A program made the position numbers and the translations under genes. A DNA stretch of 64,000 nucleotides, from contig CM041465.1 of assembly GCA_023213395.1 (NCBI GenBank), positions 97,347,741-97,411,740 on the forward strand. The letters are read 5' to 3'. Below are positions 1-11,330 of this stretch, one piece after another. This DNA comes from Cycas panzhihuaensis. Its lineage: Eukaryota; Cycadophyta. The notes beneath the pieces were generated by a model. It saw only the letters and a program-made list of their open reading frames with translations, was not told the DNA's origin and did no database searches. Within the stretch, counting starts at the first letter, position 1. The number at the start of each line of letters is the position of its first letter.

Positions 1-659
1 CCACACTAAGGTAGTCTAACTAAAAATGAGTGAAAAAAGATCCAATAAAAAGAGGAGCCTTGAAAGGGGGATGCCCTTAGGGCAGTATACCTAAGAGAGT
101 TTTAGGGGTATAAGTTGATAATGAAAATGTTTTAATAGTTTATGAGTGGGCTACTATACAAAGTGATGTAATACAGATGTTGTGTATGCGACAATGTACC
201 TTTGTGTGTAAGAGAGTTCTTTCTAAACAAAAGAAGAAAATAGCATGAAATCTCCATTCGTTTACTCACATATACATATCCTTGCTCTCATTATCTTTTA
301 AACATGAAAGGAAGAGGGACAACAAGGTCGCTATATATAATACGAGACATAGGCAAGAGATGTAAGTCTAATAAGCAATGCAACAAGCAGATGTGTGAAA
401 GAGTACAATCCTTATCACATGCACTTTATCAAATAGATAGGCAAGCTATCTAAGAACAAGTGACATACACTAATTCCTTTCCTTTAAGTGACATATAGGT
501 AGAAGAAAGAAAGCGAGGGAAAGAGGATTAAGGGAAGCGAGAAACATACACAAAACTAGGCAACCGAAAGAAGTGCTATCTTCATCATGCTTACTTTTCT
601 TGTGCTACCTCTAACCACAAACAACATGATGGGATGGTGTCAGTGAAGAAGGGTGGGGG

Positions 660-674
660 CTTCCTTACCTTCTC
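660..674 (-). promoter_or_regulatory. Conserved splice-donor-like motif in LTR (AAG|GTAAGG)
   Basis: On the minus strand the bases read GAAGGTAAGGAAGC, with the candidate cut between 669 and 668. The same motif is found 140-220 bases downstream of the TATA/hairpin in seven further LTR copies in this window, inside flanks that have otherwise diverged. It matches the plant 5' splice consensus. Confidence 0.4.
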
Positions 675-860
675 CCAAGTCAAAAGGAAATGGAAAGAGA
701 AAGAAAGTATTGCAAGATGAAAGTAATTACCATTTTTATATTACAAACTTTAAGACTCAAAAGAAACAATGATTAGAAACATAGAAACGTACCTAGGTCA
801 GAATTTGCCCCTTCCTCTCCACGTGCAACAAGAAAGAAACCTACAGTCAAGAAACTTTTT

Positions 861-911
861 CCCTTTCCTAAGGGGAAGTAAGTACACATGAGACATATAT
901 ACAATATATGG
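861..911 (-). promoter_or_regulatory. Putative LTR core promoter: TATA-like run plus CCCTT/AAGGG hairpin (A 3' LTR)
   Basis: Reading on the minus strand, a TATATTG/TATATATG stretch (911-894) is followed within about 20-30 bases by a short inverted repeat with arms CCCTT and AAGGG (875-861). The same pair, in the same order, occurs in the other LTRs of the window that retain this region. TATA upstream of a short stem fits the R-region start of an LTR, but no transcript data are available. Confidence 0.45.
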
Positions 912-2136
912 AATAATATAATGCAATTTTTTCTTAACAAAAAGAAATATTTCCAATACAAGATCACTCTTAGTTCCTTTTTATGCTAACTTGCAAACAA
1001 TATAGAAAAAGGGGGCTAAGAGGAGAAAGAGGACAGCTAGCCTTAGAATGTCTAACCCTATGGATCTGTAGTACTCCACACTATCCACATACCAAGGTGA
1101 TGAAAAGAGGTGGATGTGACAAAGACCTTGGGATGAAAGTAATAGGTTATGGGAGAGATTGTGTTTGTTGTCAATGTTGTAAATGTCACAAAGTGTAACT
1201 TTTACAAACTCAACTAATCCTAACACCCAGAAATAAGTTGGGTATAGTATGGGGCTAAAATCCTACTTATGTAGGGTTTGCAAGGCTGAGAGTAAGCAAA
1301 ACAATAGGCTATGTACACTATTACTAGTGACAACCTCCTTTCCAATAGCTCCTTGGTAATCCAAGGGAAGCACAGAGAAGGAAGAGATAGGGAGAGAAGG
1401 GGACTGCCCTTGAGGAGAAGGCTTATTGGGTATAGAACCCCACCTTTACTCCTTTCACTCTTTGTTAAAGCCTATTCCTTACTGCCTCCTTAGAGAGACT
1501 AGGGAAGAGTTAGAAGGAAACATGAAGCAAGTGAGGAAGGGAGGGTTTGCCTCCCATTTACAATAGGAAAATTGGAGAGAAAAGTATTGTAAAGGCACAA
1601 CAAATAACTTTTGCAATGCTTTAAAGAAAGAAAGAGCAAAATAAAAGTTTAGAAGTACCTACTATGGGTAGATCAGGGGTATATTTACCTGAGGAATGAG
1701 AGAAAGAGGCCAACCCTATGGGGTTTGTAGGTGAAAGCCTAAAGGAGCATCAAACTAGGAGAACCCTATAGTGAGATGAAAGATTTGCATTTGATGAATT
1801 ACTTGGGTCATGTCCTTCCCTTGGCTAGCCATGTTACAAGCCTGATAATATGGATCTAGAGTTATAGAGGGCTGTAGGTTGGCTAAGAAGTTGATATAGT
1901 AGACTTGTCTTGTTTCAAGGCATTTCTAGAGAGAATGGTATGTAAAACTTGAGTGAGAGAGCCAAGAAGAGGTGTAATGGTGTTATTTTTAGGTTTTTAA
2001 ACCTAACCTTAACTTAATCAAGCGATTAGGGTTCAGTCTAGGCTAGGAATAAGTCACTTCCATGTGGAAATTTTGCAATAAATATAAAATTAGCCATGAT
2101 AGATTTAAAAAATAAATTGTGACAGTCGCTCTACAG

Positions 2137-2161
2137 TAAACTTAGTGGTACCGCTAAGTTT
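2137..2161. repeat. GGTACC-centred palindrome in LTR (A 3' LTR)
   Basis: A near-perfect inverted repeat of about 24 bases with arms AAACTTAG and CTAAGTTT around a GGTACC core, about 540-560 bases from the LTR start. Versions of it occur at a similar place in every LTR copy that retains this part. A relative with arms AAACTC/GAGTTT lies in the accessory regions of A, C and D. Confidence 0.6.
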
Positions 2162-2701
2162 GCAGTGCTACCTTGAAGTTTATTATGGTGTACCATGAAC
2201 ACAAGAGAAATAAAATGGGAGGGATCCTGGGAGCTCCAAGAAAAAGGAAAATCAAGCCTAAAGGGGTATGGAATCTTATCCAAGTGGTAGGAAAGGGCTA
2301 TGGGGCTTAGGAAAACCAATAATAGACAGGTACTGAAGGCAAGAAGTCTCAAGAAAAGTCAACAAATAAGTGGACGATACTAGGGGTCATGAGGTTTGAC
2401 AAGTGATGAGATTGGGCTATGGAGGCCAAATGGCACTTGGGAACAATGTGGAGACACGGAGGAGGGTTGTGGAGCACCATGGGATTCATATCTCTAGATC
2501 GTCATAGGCTAAAAAGTGTTGAGATGTAATGCAGTCAAGTAATGGATACATAGTGGTTATGCTATGAGTCAATTATCATGTGATGTAGATGCAATGCTTC
2601 AGTCAACCTTTCTTAGAACTGATAATGGTAAGGGATAGAAGCATATATGTACTTACCTAAGTCGACTCACCCATGCCTATTCCTGGTAGGCGAGAAACAT
2701 T

Positions 2702-2710
2702 GCCCCCTTA
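2702..2710 (-). other. Polypurine tract of element A
   Basis: On the minus strand TAAGGGGGC lies two bases upstream of the 3' LTR start. Elements C and D have AAGGGGGTAG at the same place. The tract primes plus-strand DNA synthesis in LTR retrotransposons. Confidence 0.75.
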
Positions 2711-3229
2711 CTAGTAGAGCTTCACTATTCAAAAGTACAATGTGATGGTGAATGCTAGCAACAAAATATTAGAAATGTATATATACACCAAATATGATGA
2801 TGATACAAGCCAAGGGTGATGGTGAGTGTCATTGCAAGATGCATGGATAGGGAAATAGTGGTAAGACAACATAGGGGCTACCTATGCATCACCCTAGAGT
2901 TAACGAGCAAAGAAAATGGATGGGGGAATGCTCCCATCATATAAATGCAATATAAATAGTGGTGATGATCACAGATAGGATCAAATAGATGCTATAAACG
3001 AGATGTTATACATACGAGAGAGCGAGGTAGAGAAAGACTCCATACTAGGGGTAGCACAAACGGTAGGGTGAGGAGAATAAACCTAGAAGTTACCATCATT
3101 TAACCTCATTAGTAGCCAACTTTTGGAGGTATGAACAAGTCACAAGATGGGAGAGTAGGATGAATCAGAACCTAGGTGGCTAGATAAGTCCCTCAAGGGG
3201 GGTCATCGAGGAGGGGGAGGCAATGCTCA

Positions 3230-3615
3230 AGGATGAGACATATGAGGCTATTTGCCTCAGTGTCACAGTCCTGAGGGATATGTTGGCTAACAATGGAAGA
3301 GAAATGTGAAAAAAGAGACCTCACAGTTGAGGTGAGGGCTCTCAAGCATGGGTAATGAACATAGTAGACCTAGGTGAGATGAGATACCATGACCTGAGAG
3401 TTATAAAGGAGGATGATGGGCCTGCAGTGGAAGTAAAGTACATTATTGAGGGCTTCAATAATGGTTGTGTACTTAACTTCATTATTGGTGGATTTGAGAA
3501 GGAAGATCCCATAACGTATATAATCATATCTAGAGGGGTTGTAAAGGATCCACACAGTGGTAGAAGTGCCTGGGTTGCCATGGCTTCCACCGTTGGTGAA
3601 GATGAGTAATGCCAT
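3230..3615 (-). pseudogene. Second (archaeal-type) RNase H of element A, degraded
   Basis: The ORF starts at the ATG ending at 3615 and reads TNGGSHGNPG near the N-terminus, then NNEVKY, then LLYNSQ, and about 120 residues in IPQDCDTEANSL, the usual C-terminal RNase H pattern. It aligns with the copies at 18730 and 40701. Three of the four catalytic acids are replaced here (Asp to Asn, Glu to Lys, Asp to Asn), so this copy is dead. It lies between the antisense ORF and the 3' LTR, far from where integrase would be. Dual RNase H domains are known in the Tat lineage; the position as a separate downstream ORF is seen in this sequence. Confidence 0.8.
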
Positions 3616-4177
3616 AGTGAGAGAGGTAAAAGTCTTGGTGAGACAAATGGAAAGGAAGGGTGATGTCAAGGTCGACGAGTATGAAAGAGTATAAAAGGTA
3701 GTGTCGGGGCTAAGAAACACTCGAAGGGCTATAATTAGGATTATAAAGGATAAGAGAGCCCTAGAAGGAGGCTACCTGGGTACAAGGAGACTAATCTGAT
3801 GGATAGGGAGGTAATGGTGGTGAAAGGAGCCCTCTTCAGGGTCCCGAAGGTCACTAAGAGGTATGAAGCAAGGTCTCAAGTGAGGGAGGTCCTTCCTTTG
3901 GGAGCCCTAAAGGCTCGAACGGGTAGCAAAAATGGGTTTAAGATGGCAAAATGAGTATAAACATGGGTATGTTTCGGGATGGTGCAAAAATTGAGGCAGA
4001 ATGGCCCTATGGAAGATTGAATGGGCCATTATAAATGCATCAAAGAGGTGAGAAAAGGAGGCCATGGAGGTGAAATGTAGGACAGACCCCGAAGGCAAAG
4101 GTGACATGGGAAACGAGATTGTCTCAAGGGCTATCACGGCAGGAGAAATGAAGGAAGTGCCTATCAGGGCCCCTACC

Positions 4178-4217
4178 TATATAAGGAAAACTCGATGAAA
4201 ACATAATTCATTTTCAT
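4178..4217 (-). promoter_or_regulatory. Conserved hairpin and TATA-like motif upstream of RNase H ORF (A)
   Basis: On the minus strand an inverted repeat with arms ATGAAAAT and GTTTTCAT (4217-4195) is followed by CCTTATATAGG (4186-4176). The pair recurs in C (41246-41284) and D (18153-18193). The distance from the TATA-like motif to the RNase H ATG is nearly constant: about 563, 545 and 540 bases in A, C and D. It may be an internal promoter; that is inference from conservation and position. Confidence 0.4.
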
Positions 4218-4694
4218 GGGCTCACAATCAATCTAGAGCCCTTTCCCTTATGCAGCAGAGCATCTCCTAACTTTGGAGGTACGTAGAGAGAGATCAGACA
4301 ATTGGATCAAGGTAAGGAGATAGTTGATAGGACTAGAGTGACGAGATGGCTGTAGCGAGACTAGATCTAGTGAGTGGATCGTCCCATACCTAGTCCATTT
4401 TGTTCCTTAAAATTAATGTATTTTTATGCCTTTTAGAGTGATTTTTGGCCCCTTAAGGGTGAATTGAGATCTTTTAGAGCTCGATTTGGGGCTAAAGAGA
4501 GGGAGAACCAAGGCATTAGGTAGCCCTAGTCCTAGTGGGCTTGAGTATGGTCCACTTGGACAATTTTTTTTTTTTTCTTTTTTGGGCATTATCCCCACTT
4601 ATATGGGTGGATGCCTCACGATAAAATTTGTAGTGCCATGGAGTTTATCATGGGGCTGTCATGGAAATGCTAAAATTTCAATGGGGCCTAGGTC

Positions 4695-4718
4695 AAACTC
4701 TATGGTATCACAGAGTTT
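4695..4718. repeat. Palindrome in accessory region of A
   Basis: An imperfect inverted repeat with arms AAACTC and GAGTTT around GGTATC. Counterparts are at 17662-17685 (D) and 41698-41721 (C). In each element it lies between the hairpin/TATA motif and the start of the antisense ORF. Confidence 0.5.
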
Positions 4719-4876
4719 GACATGGGGCAAGCAGCATCAAATAGAAAAAAGAAAGGAAAGAGGCTTGAAAAGGTGCCAAATTTAGCCCAAAAGGGAGAGA
4801 GAGAGGTAACCTAAGGGTAGGCAACCAGATATGGAGGAGTTATGATCAATTGTTGTGTGTTTTATAAGCGGTTATC

Positions 4877-5216
4877 ATGGTATACAATCGCAAAAACATA
4901 GGGATCTCCATGATGAGTTTCATTAAGATGATGACTCAGGGAGATAGATGGATATTAGGGAGCTGTAAACTTTTAAAGGCTATCAGGACGCCACAGTACG
5001 CTTTAATTCAACATCTCCTAGTGGACATAATCACCCATTGGGATCACAAGTGGTATGTGTTTCACCTCCACTAGATAGGGGATGTCACTATCACATCAAG
5101 CGATATTCAAAGGATCCTAGGCATACCAGCAGGAGGAGCACCAACATTTCTAGGGACATTACCTAGTAGTGACACTGCACATAGGGAGGTGGCCACGTAT
5201 TTCATAGGCTAGGATA
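4877..5216 (+). pseudogene. Antisense accessory gene of element A, exon 1 first part (plant-mobile-domain-like)
   Basis: The ORF starts at ATG 4877 and runs against the direction of element A. Its protein reads MVYNRKNIGISMMSFI, then a segment of the form LLVDIITHWDHKW..FHL, then after a stop a part like TSSDIQRILGIPAGG. This matches the antisense ORFs of C and D, and the pattern of a W, an FH(L/I)P and a (V/I)TP.D(V/I)..ILG(V/I)P is typical of the plant mobile domain (MAIN-like) family. The gene is cut at 5216 by element D and continues at 21344. One stop is visible before the break (at HLH*). Confidence 0.65.
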
Positions 5217-5221
5217 GATGG
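5217..5221. repeat. Target site duplication of element D, left copy (GATGG)
   Basis: GATGG directly before the TGTTTC start of the left LTR matches GATGG at 21339-21343 directly after the right LTR. Five bases is the usual length for Ty3/gypsy elements. Joining the flanks restores the antisense gene of A in the same order as in C. Confidence 0.85.
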
Positions 5222-5731
5222 TGTTTCCCAACTACCAGGAATGGATATGGACAAGTCAACTCAGGTAAGCATAGGTGTGCTTCTTCCATATCATTTTTAC
5301 TGTTCCTTTGGAAAGGTTGACAGAAGTATTACCTCAGTGCATGATTGACTGCTTTATTTGTATAATCACTGTGCATCCATTTGGCTTGATCATGTTGCTT
5401 GTTATATTGTGAGCCTATGTCGAGCCAGCGGGACCTACTTTTCTGTAAGGAAGGTATCCCCATGGCACTTTATGACCCTTCGCGCTACTTCCACATCGCC
5501 TCAAGCCTTACTTGATTTGTATGACCTGTTCATACCTTGACCTTGTGTCCTTATCATAATGTTTCTAAGACTTTTAGCCTTTGATGCTACTTTTGTCCTT
5601 ATTCATATGCCTTCTGGACTATCCTAGCCACCTGGATAGGGGGACAGCCCCTCTTAGTCCTGCCACATCACCTCCTAAGGCCCCTAAAACCTAGATTATT
5701 GCCATTTTAGCTATCTGGTCTCACACTGTTG

Positions 5732-5757
5732 TAAACTTAGTGGTACCACAAGGTTTA
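5732..5757. repeat. GGTACC-centred palindrome in D left LTR
   Basis: The centre GTGGTACCAC is a perfect 10-base palindrome, with outer arms TAAACTTA and AAGGTTTA. It lies about 510 bases from the LTR start. The right LTR has it at 20087-20112. Confidence 0.6.
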
Positions 5758-6975
5758 CTGTGGTGTGACTATTGCAAGTTATTTTTTAAAATTGCCATGG
5801 CAATTCTTGCTTTTTCTGCGGAATTGCCACTTGGCTTCGTGTGCAGCTTAGCCCTACTCACACTCTATTCACTTATTTAGGGTTGAGATGGGTATAAATC
5901 CTAAAACCATCATTATTTTACCTATCTTAGATCTTTTTTGGCTCTCCAACTCAACTTTCTCCTACTGTAGTTTTCTACTCTTTTCTCTCTTCCTTCTACA
6001 AGTACATCTGCAGGCCTGCATTCCCTATAGCTCCAGCCTAGGATCTACCTGCAATGGCCCTTCTCCATGGTAGGAAGCTCCTTTCCAAGTACTTTCAAGA
6101 AAGTTTTGCATGGTTATCTTCCAAATACACCCTAGCAAGTGTCTCCTATGGCCGCCCTTAGAGAATCCTCCTACAAACCCTGCAGGAACTCTTCTTCTTC
6201 ACTGGTTATAGGGGAAAACCTACCTTAGACTCAGCCCAGCAAGTACCCTAGATCTTTTTTTCAGAGTTTATTATATATTATTTCCATATTAGACTCCTTT
6301 CCAAGGGTATTTTCTTACTTTCTTCTTATTTGGATGTAGTAAACATCGTTTCCATTGAGTTTAGCCTTGTATCTCTAGGTTTTCACCATTTCTCTACTAG
6401 TTTTCCTCAAGAAAGTAGTGAGAGAAGATCCATAAAGGCTGGGCAAAGGGAGTAAGGTGGGATCTGTTCCACTTAGGCCTACTCCCCAAGGGTAACCTGC
6501 TTCCCACCTTTCTTCTCCTGCTCCCATGCTTCTCTTGGGTTAATTAGGAGAAGGTGAAGCTTAGGCCTGCGCTAGATTATCAACATGTGTAGCCCTTGCT
6601 GCACTGATTCCAGGCTTGCATGCCTCTCTTTTGGTCCCCCATAGTGCCCCTAACATTGCTTGGCACCCCTTAAAGACCTTAGTTGAGGTTTGTATGCTAG
6701 ATTACTACCCATAGTAATTCCATTGTCTTGATACCTCTCCAACACTTTGCTACATATATCCTCATATTTGTTGGCTATCATAAGTTACCATTTGTCCTTA
6801 CCTTGCTATGCTAAAAGGCTATGTGGAGAACCTTAGCAGAGGGTTTAGCTATCCTGAGGCTTTCCTTCTCTTTTTCTTGCTTGGTATGTGTGGTTACTTG
6901 AGGAGAATTGGAGTTATTTACAACAGTAATTTCTCTAACTTAATATAATATTTTGACATATAGATCACATATACT

Positions 6976-6978
<3 letters not shown>

Positions 6979-7010
<32 letters not shown>

Positions 7011-7038
7011 CTCTTCTCATAGCCCTTTCTTGGAAGGG
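6979..7038 (+). promoter_or_regulatory. Putative LTR core promoter: (AT)n run plus CCCTTTCTTGGAAGGG hairpin (D)
   Basis: A pure AT dinucleotide run of 30 bases (6979-7008) is followed by an inverted repeat CCCTTT..GGAAGGG (7023-7038). The other LTRs have a shorter TATATA stretch here, so the microsatellite seems to be an expanded TATA region. The right LTR of D has lost the whole segment. Confidence 0.45.
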
Positions 7039-7169
7039 ATAAGCTCTTATATGTGTAGGTTGACGTGGCACTTTCATAAAGGGAAAAGGTGTCCAAATTT
7101 GGGTAAGCTTTACCCTTTTTTTTTCCTTTGCTTTATTTGTTTCTTTTTCATTCTTCTTTCTTCTCATAA

Positions 7170-7188
7170 GGGCAAGGTAAGGAAGCCC
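7170..7188 (+). promoter_or_regulatory. Conserved splice-donor-like motif in D left LTR
   Basis: GGGCAAGGTAAGGAAGCCC holds AAG|GTAAGG with the cut between 7176 and 7177, about 140 bases after the hairpin. Its position in the presumed untranslated leader, ahead of gag, resembles the major splice donor of retroviruses; function is inferred only. Confidence 0.4.
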
Positions 7189-7994
7189 TCGTCCTTCGCA
7201 TCGATCTTGATCACACATTCATCGGTTGGTAAGAGGACGTGCATTGTTTGTAGGTGAGGTCTTTCATCGACTGCTACATCTCCTTAGTATGTATCATCTC
7301 TCTCTTCACCCTTCTATTTTCCTTTCTTGCTTTTATTTTAAATCTGTGCTTAGTTTTAATAGATCACATGAAAGTGAAAGGTTAATGATATTGGTCACTT
7401 GCATTTATATGTCATATGTTTGTCCCATGCAGGAAAAGGACATAGTGGGAACCCCATTCCTCTTCCTCTCCTTATCCATCTAAACATACCCTTAGATGCA
7501 TTTTGTTTAGCTTTGTTTGATTGCATGCATAATATTCGTTCTTCTTCTCTCTTTTGCCTTTCAGTTACTAAAAGGAGAACATAGTCTTAGCCCCTTTTCC
7601 ACTCTTTCTCTTGGTTCTATTTACCTAGGCCAAATAACCAAGGGAGACATGCTTACATCGTAGGCCCTCACCTACCTCTTCCATATTCATTTTCCATCAT
7701 CATAGGGAAACTCCTTGAGGGTTCCTCTTCTTCCCTTCCGTCCATCCAAGGGTGGGAGGACCTTCCTCTCAAGACCATCTAGGCTACCCCCTGTATACAC
7801 TCTTTCTTCCAGATTGAGGGCTACTTTAAGGTAGTTGGGTGTTATTCACAGGTCCCAAACTCATGCTCCGACACACAGGGCACCCTGCGTGGTTCTCTCT
7901 TTACTTGTAGGTTCTCGCCCACACCATCAACATCAACCATTGATTACTATCATTCCTATACAATATAGTGACTATCCTATAGATGCACATCCGT

Positions 7995-8014
7995 TGGTGA
8001 CCATATTGGGGACT
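7995..8014 (+). other. Primer binding site of element D (tRNA-Arg type, decayed)
   Basis: TGGTGACCATATTGGGGACT begins one base after the LTR. The best preserved copy, in element B, reads TAGCGACTATACTGGGGACT. This resembles the TGGCGACT..GCTGGGGAC type site described for Ogre-like elements primed by tRNA-Arg; the tRNA assignment rests on memory of that pattern. Confidence 0.6.
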
Positions 8015-8251
8015 TGCTAGTAAGGGAGCTAGTTCCTTTCCCTTCCTATTAGTACTTCTACCTTTTAGTGGTCTTCTCCACTTGTCTCTTTCATTGGGCA
8101 ACCCCCAAGACATACTTTACATTTCTCTTTCCTCTTCTAATGCTTTGGCAAGTTTTGTATATGACGTTTCTTACGTTGCCTACATGGTTTTCCTCTATTG
8201 TTAGAAGACCCTGCATATCATCTCATTTCATCGTCAGATTCTGATTCGATA
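8015..8251 (+). other. 5' untranslated leader of element D
   Basis: No ORF is conserved here between elements. The segment starts with GTAAGGGAGCTAG, similar in C, and leads to the gag ATG at 8252. Confidence 0.6.
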
Positions 8252-10480
8252 ATGGAAGGATACTCTTCAAATTAGGCTTATCATGCCTTTACTTCAGGAG
8301 CTCATGAGTTCCCTGCATTCTTTCTGGGATCCACCTAAGAGGGTGATGATCCTATTTACTATCTAGATGATCAACATCACCCACTTGATGCCCATCCCCC
8401 TACTAATGGAGTAGAGGGTCTATCTTCTCTCAAGATTCACCACCTAGTTGGTGATTCTTATGAGGAGCATCTTGAGGGGTCTGCTTCGTTTAAGGTCCCG
8501 TCTACCTCCTATGATCAAGTAGATACCCCTCCTACTGACATGGTTGAAGCCCTTAGTGAGCGCTTCCATGCTGCTCATCTTCAATCATGTCCCAGATGGT
8601 TTGAAGATGTCTTGCATGGTGGGGCACCCTCCTCATCCACGCCTATCCCACCATCTTCATCCGCATCTATACCTCCCATAATGAGTAACCCCTTTCTGCC
8701 TACACATTTGTCCTACTCTATCCTTACATCTACCTTAGGGACATCTATCACACTCCCTACTTCTTATCATGGTCCCATCTCTTCGGGACCCTCTCATGGT
8801 ATGTCATTCCCCCAGCTTGGGGTTAGCATACCTTTTCCTAGTCAAGCCAACATGCCACTTCCTAATGTGGCATATGCATTTCCTAGTAGGCATAGAGGTC
8901 CTACTAACACCCCTACTAGTAGTCATGTGGGATCTGCTCCCATGTATACTCAAATTCAACCTAATGACCCTTCTCTTTACGTACCCCTAGGCTATACTTC
9001 TCAGCCTTGGGTGCACGGTAAAGGGAACCGTATTCTGGATTACAGGGTAGACCCATTACACCCATATGGGGTTGTGCCACCCATAGGTGGCCCATATGGA
9101 CAAAACCTAGTTCCAAACCTTTCCTTTCCTCTATCCTGCATAGTTCCATATGCTGCGCCTTTGTAAGGAAACCCAACTTCCTTTCAAAGCACTTACCCTC
9201 AAGTCTGTTTTTAGCAAGGGATATTTCCCCAAGGAGGGATGGGCCTAGCACCCCCATCTATTCCTTATCCATTACCTTCCACATCATTCACCAATCCTAT
9301 GGTCCAGGCAAGGGCACATCCCTTCATGGATTATAGATTGACACCATTATCTATTGAGGCATTAAGAACCAATTTAGTATCTCATCCTCTTGAAGTTCCT
9401 AAGTTTGATGGAACTTTATTACAGGATCTAACAAAGCACGTCCGTAGTTTCTCTATAGCATGCATAGAATATTGGGCCTATGATCACATACTAATGAAAT
9501 TATTTCCACATTCCTTACAAGGCGATGCCCTTAAATGGTTTTATTGCCTGCTTGCCCATTCCATTTTCTTGTTCCAATAACTTATGGATGAATTCATCAA
9601 CTATTTTGATGTGGCTCATCCATTTAAAAATGGAATGAAATCCCTTCTTTTGATTAAACAATGTCACCATGAGATGAATCATGACTTGTGTGGTGATTTC
9701 ATGACCTCCTCCATTCCACTAAGGCTACTTTGCCTAAGGAATTGAAGAGGGATCTCTTCGTTAATGCACTTTACCCAGAAGTCCATGTGGAAGTCCTTAA
9801 GATGGGGGTAACCACATGTGATTCTGCCATCACAAAGTGCTTAGTTCTCAAGGCTATTGAGATCTAGGCTAGACTCAAAAAGCCTGTCAAGCCCTCACAA
9901 TGTCGTGAGGCACCACCCCAAACTAAAGAAACCAAACCACAATAATCTACTAGGTCCTCTTCTCATCCGATTGAGAAGACCCTAGACCTGCTCACTTCTA
10001 CTATACGTTCATTCGAACGTATGATGAAGGAACTTAAACTACAAGCTCCTTCATCACCCATTTCTAATAAACAAATCTAACAAGCTACTCAAAATGCTCT
10101 CCCTAAGGGTGGTAACACCCAATCCTCTCAAGCAAGGAAGCTAGATTCCTCACTTGAGAAGAAGTGGTGTTCCATTCATGAGGAGTGTTTCCATGACAAC
10201 TCACTTTGTAGGGCTCAACATCCTAGGGACGCCCCACAACATGACTTATCTTCTAAATAGTCCTCAAGGCCCAACCTAGATCAACCGATCCACAAGGATC
10301 CGTTCCCCAAGCATGGGGAGTGTGATCGTAATGCTCAACCCAAAAACAACTGGAATCAGGGAAGATGTATGAATTGCTGTCCTTCATGCGATAAAGGGAA
10401 GGGCGCATGGGATCCATCTTCTTCCTCACGTTCCCCCAATCGTCATACTTCCTCATCTTCGCGGTCCTAGAATAAGGGAA
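8252..10480 (+). pseudogene. gag: gag of element D, degraded
   Basis: The start at 8252 (MEGYSSN) matches the gag start of C at 51124. A Ser/Pro-rich N-terminal half is followed by the retrotransposon gag core (about 9330-9890) with FDGT, WAYDHILMKLF and GDALKWF. A modified zinc knuckle C-x2-H-x4-H-x4-C lies at 10168-10209 (CSIH...FHDNSLC). Stops interrupt it early (codon 8), at about 9165 and 9580, and there is a frameshift near 9690. Gag packages the RNA in cytoplasmic particles; this copy cannot make it intact. Confidence 0.85.
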
Positions 10481-11330
10481 AGAAGGTGATCCAAATGCTT
10501 AAGGCCACCCCCCTATATGCCCTAACTCGGTCTCAAGCCACTAAAGAGGTATTCAATGCCTCTTCTTCTGCTCCACACTCTAATCCTCTTCTAGAAACCT
10601 ACCTTTTGTAAGTCTTATTACTTCCTAAGACTATTCCCATTCGTCCAAGTTGCTACGATTTCAGGAGAGCCCTTCCTCAATTAACAATGAAGAGGAAGGC
10701 CTTTTCTATCATCTATGAGCTTTGTACTATGGCTGCTGGGATGTCCATCATGGACGTCTTGAGAAGTTATCCCGAATAACAGACACTTCTTTTGGAAGCT
10801 TTAGGGTTAGGTGATGTGCCCATCCACGCTTTGGGTATTACCCAAGGCCATGAGCTTATCATTTCTTTTGACCCTAAAGACCTTCCACTCACTTGTGAAA
10901 GGGAATGCCAATGGAACTTCCCTTTCACCATCACTATTGACACACCATAATATACCTTGTAAAGGACTGTTATCGACAATGGTTCTTCCATTAATGCCAT
11001 GCCCTTGTGCATTATATAAGAGCTTAGCATTTCCACCTTAGAACTTATTCCATGGCGATGCCAAGGCTACGATGGTAGCGAAAAGACTCTATTGGGATCT
11101 GTTTTGATCCTGCTCACTCTCGAGGGTATGACTGTCCTCACTGACATTGTAGTCCTTGACATAGACGTCGACTACAATCTTCTTTTGGGTTGACCATGGC
11201 TCGATTAGATGGGAGCCATGTGCTTGACCCATTAGGGGCAGTTTAAGTTTGTCCATGATGGATGAATAAGGGTTTTTTCCTACGAACACCCACCTATTAA
11301 AGAAACTCATCCAACCAACTAAGCAGGCCA
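10481..11330 (+). pseudogene. Aspartic protease of element D, degraded
   Basis: The retropepsin active site reads IDNGSSINAMP with D-N-G at 10975-10983 in place of the common D-T/S-G. About 60 residues later comes LLLG.PWLD and then a FKFVHDG segment, the usual end of the Ty3/gypsy protease. Several stops are present (for example at the PWLD Arg position). It would cleave the gag-pol polyprotein. C retains D-N-G as well, while A and B have D-N-S. Confidence 0.75.

Larger units (their letters stand above)
1..2699 (-). repeat. 3' LTR of element A (cut by the window edge)
   Basis: This stretch matches 30619-33287 along its whole length, with scattered substitutions and indels. It ends at 2699 in GAAACA, the reverse of the TGTTTC start shared by all LTRs here. 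The missing left part would be about 430 bases judged from the 5' copy. It carries the family landmarks: the hairpin (861-875) with TATA-like sequence (894-911), the splice-donor-like motif (660-674) and the GGTACC palindrome (2137-2161). The short ORFs in it are not conserved between copies and I do not regard them as genes. Confidence 0.85.
5222..7993 (+). repeat. Left (5') LTR of element D, 2772 bp
   Basis: It starts TGTTTCCC and ends GCACATCCG, one base before the primer binding site. It matches 19576-21338, which lacks about 1 kb of it (6461-7472). Landmarks in order are the GGTACC palindrome (5732-5757), an AT microsatellite with hairpin (6979-7038) and the splice-donor-like motif (7170-7188). 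Short ORFs inside are not conserved in the other LTRs. CAGGTAAGC about 45 bases in is also donor-like and occurs in several copies. Confidence 0.9.

Noticed and set aside
773-1226. Short ORFs in the LTR of A with membrane-like stretches
   Set aside because: They lie over pyrimidine-rich LTR sequence, use alternative starts and are broken in the 5' LTR copy.
8961-9257. 98-codon minus-strand ORF in gag of D
   Set aside because: Shadow of gag, not conserved in the other elements.
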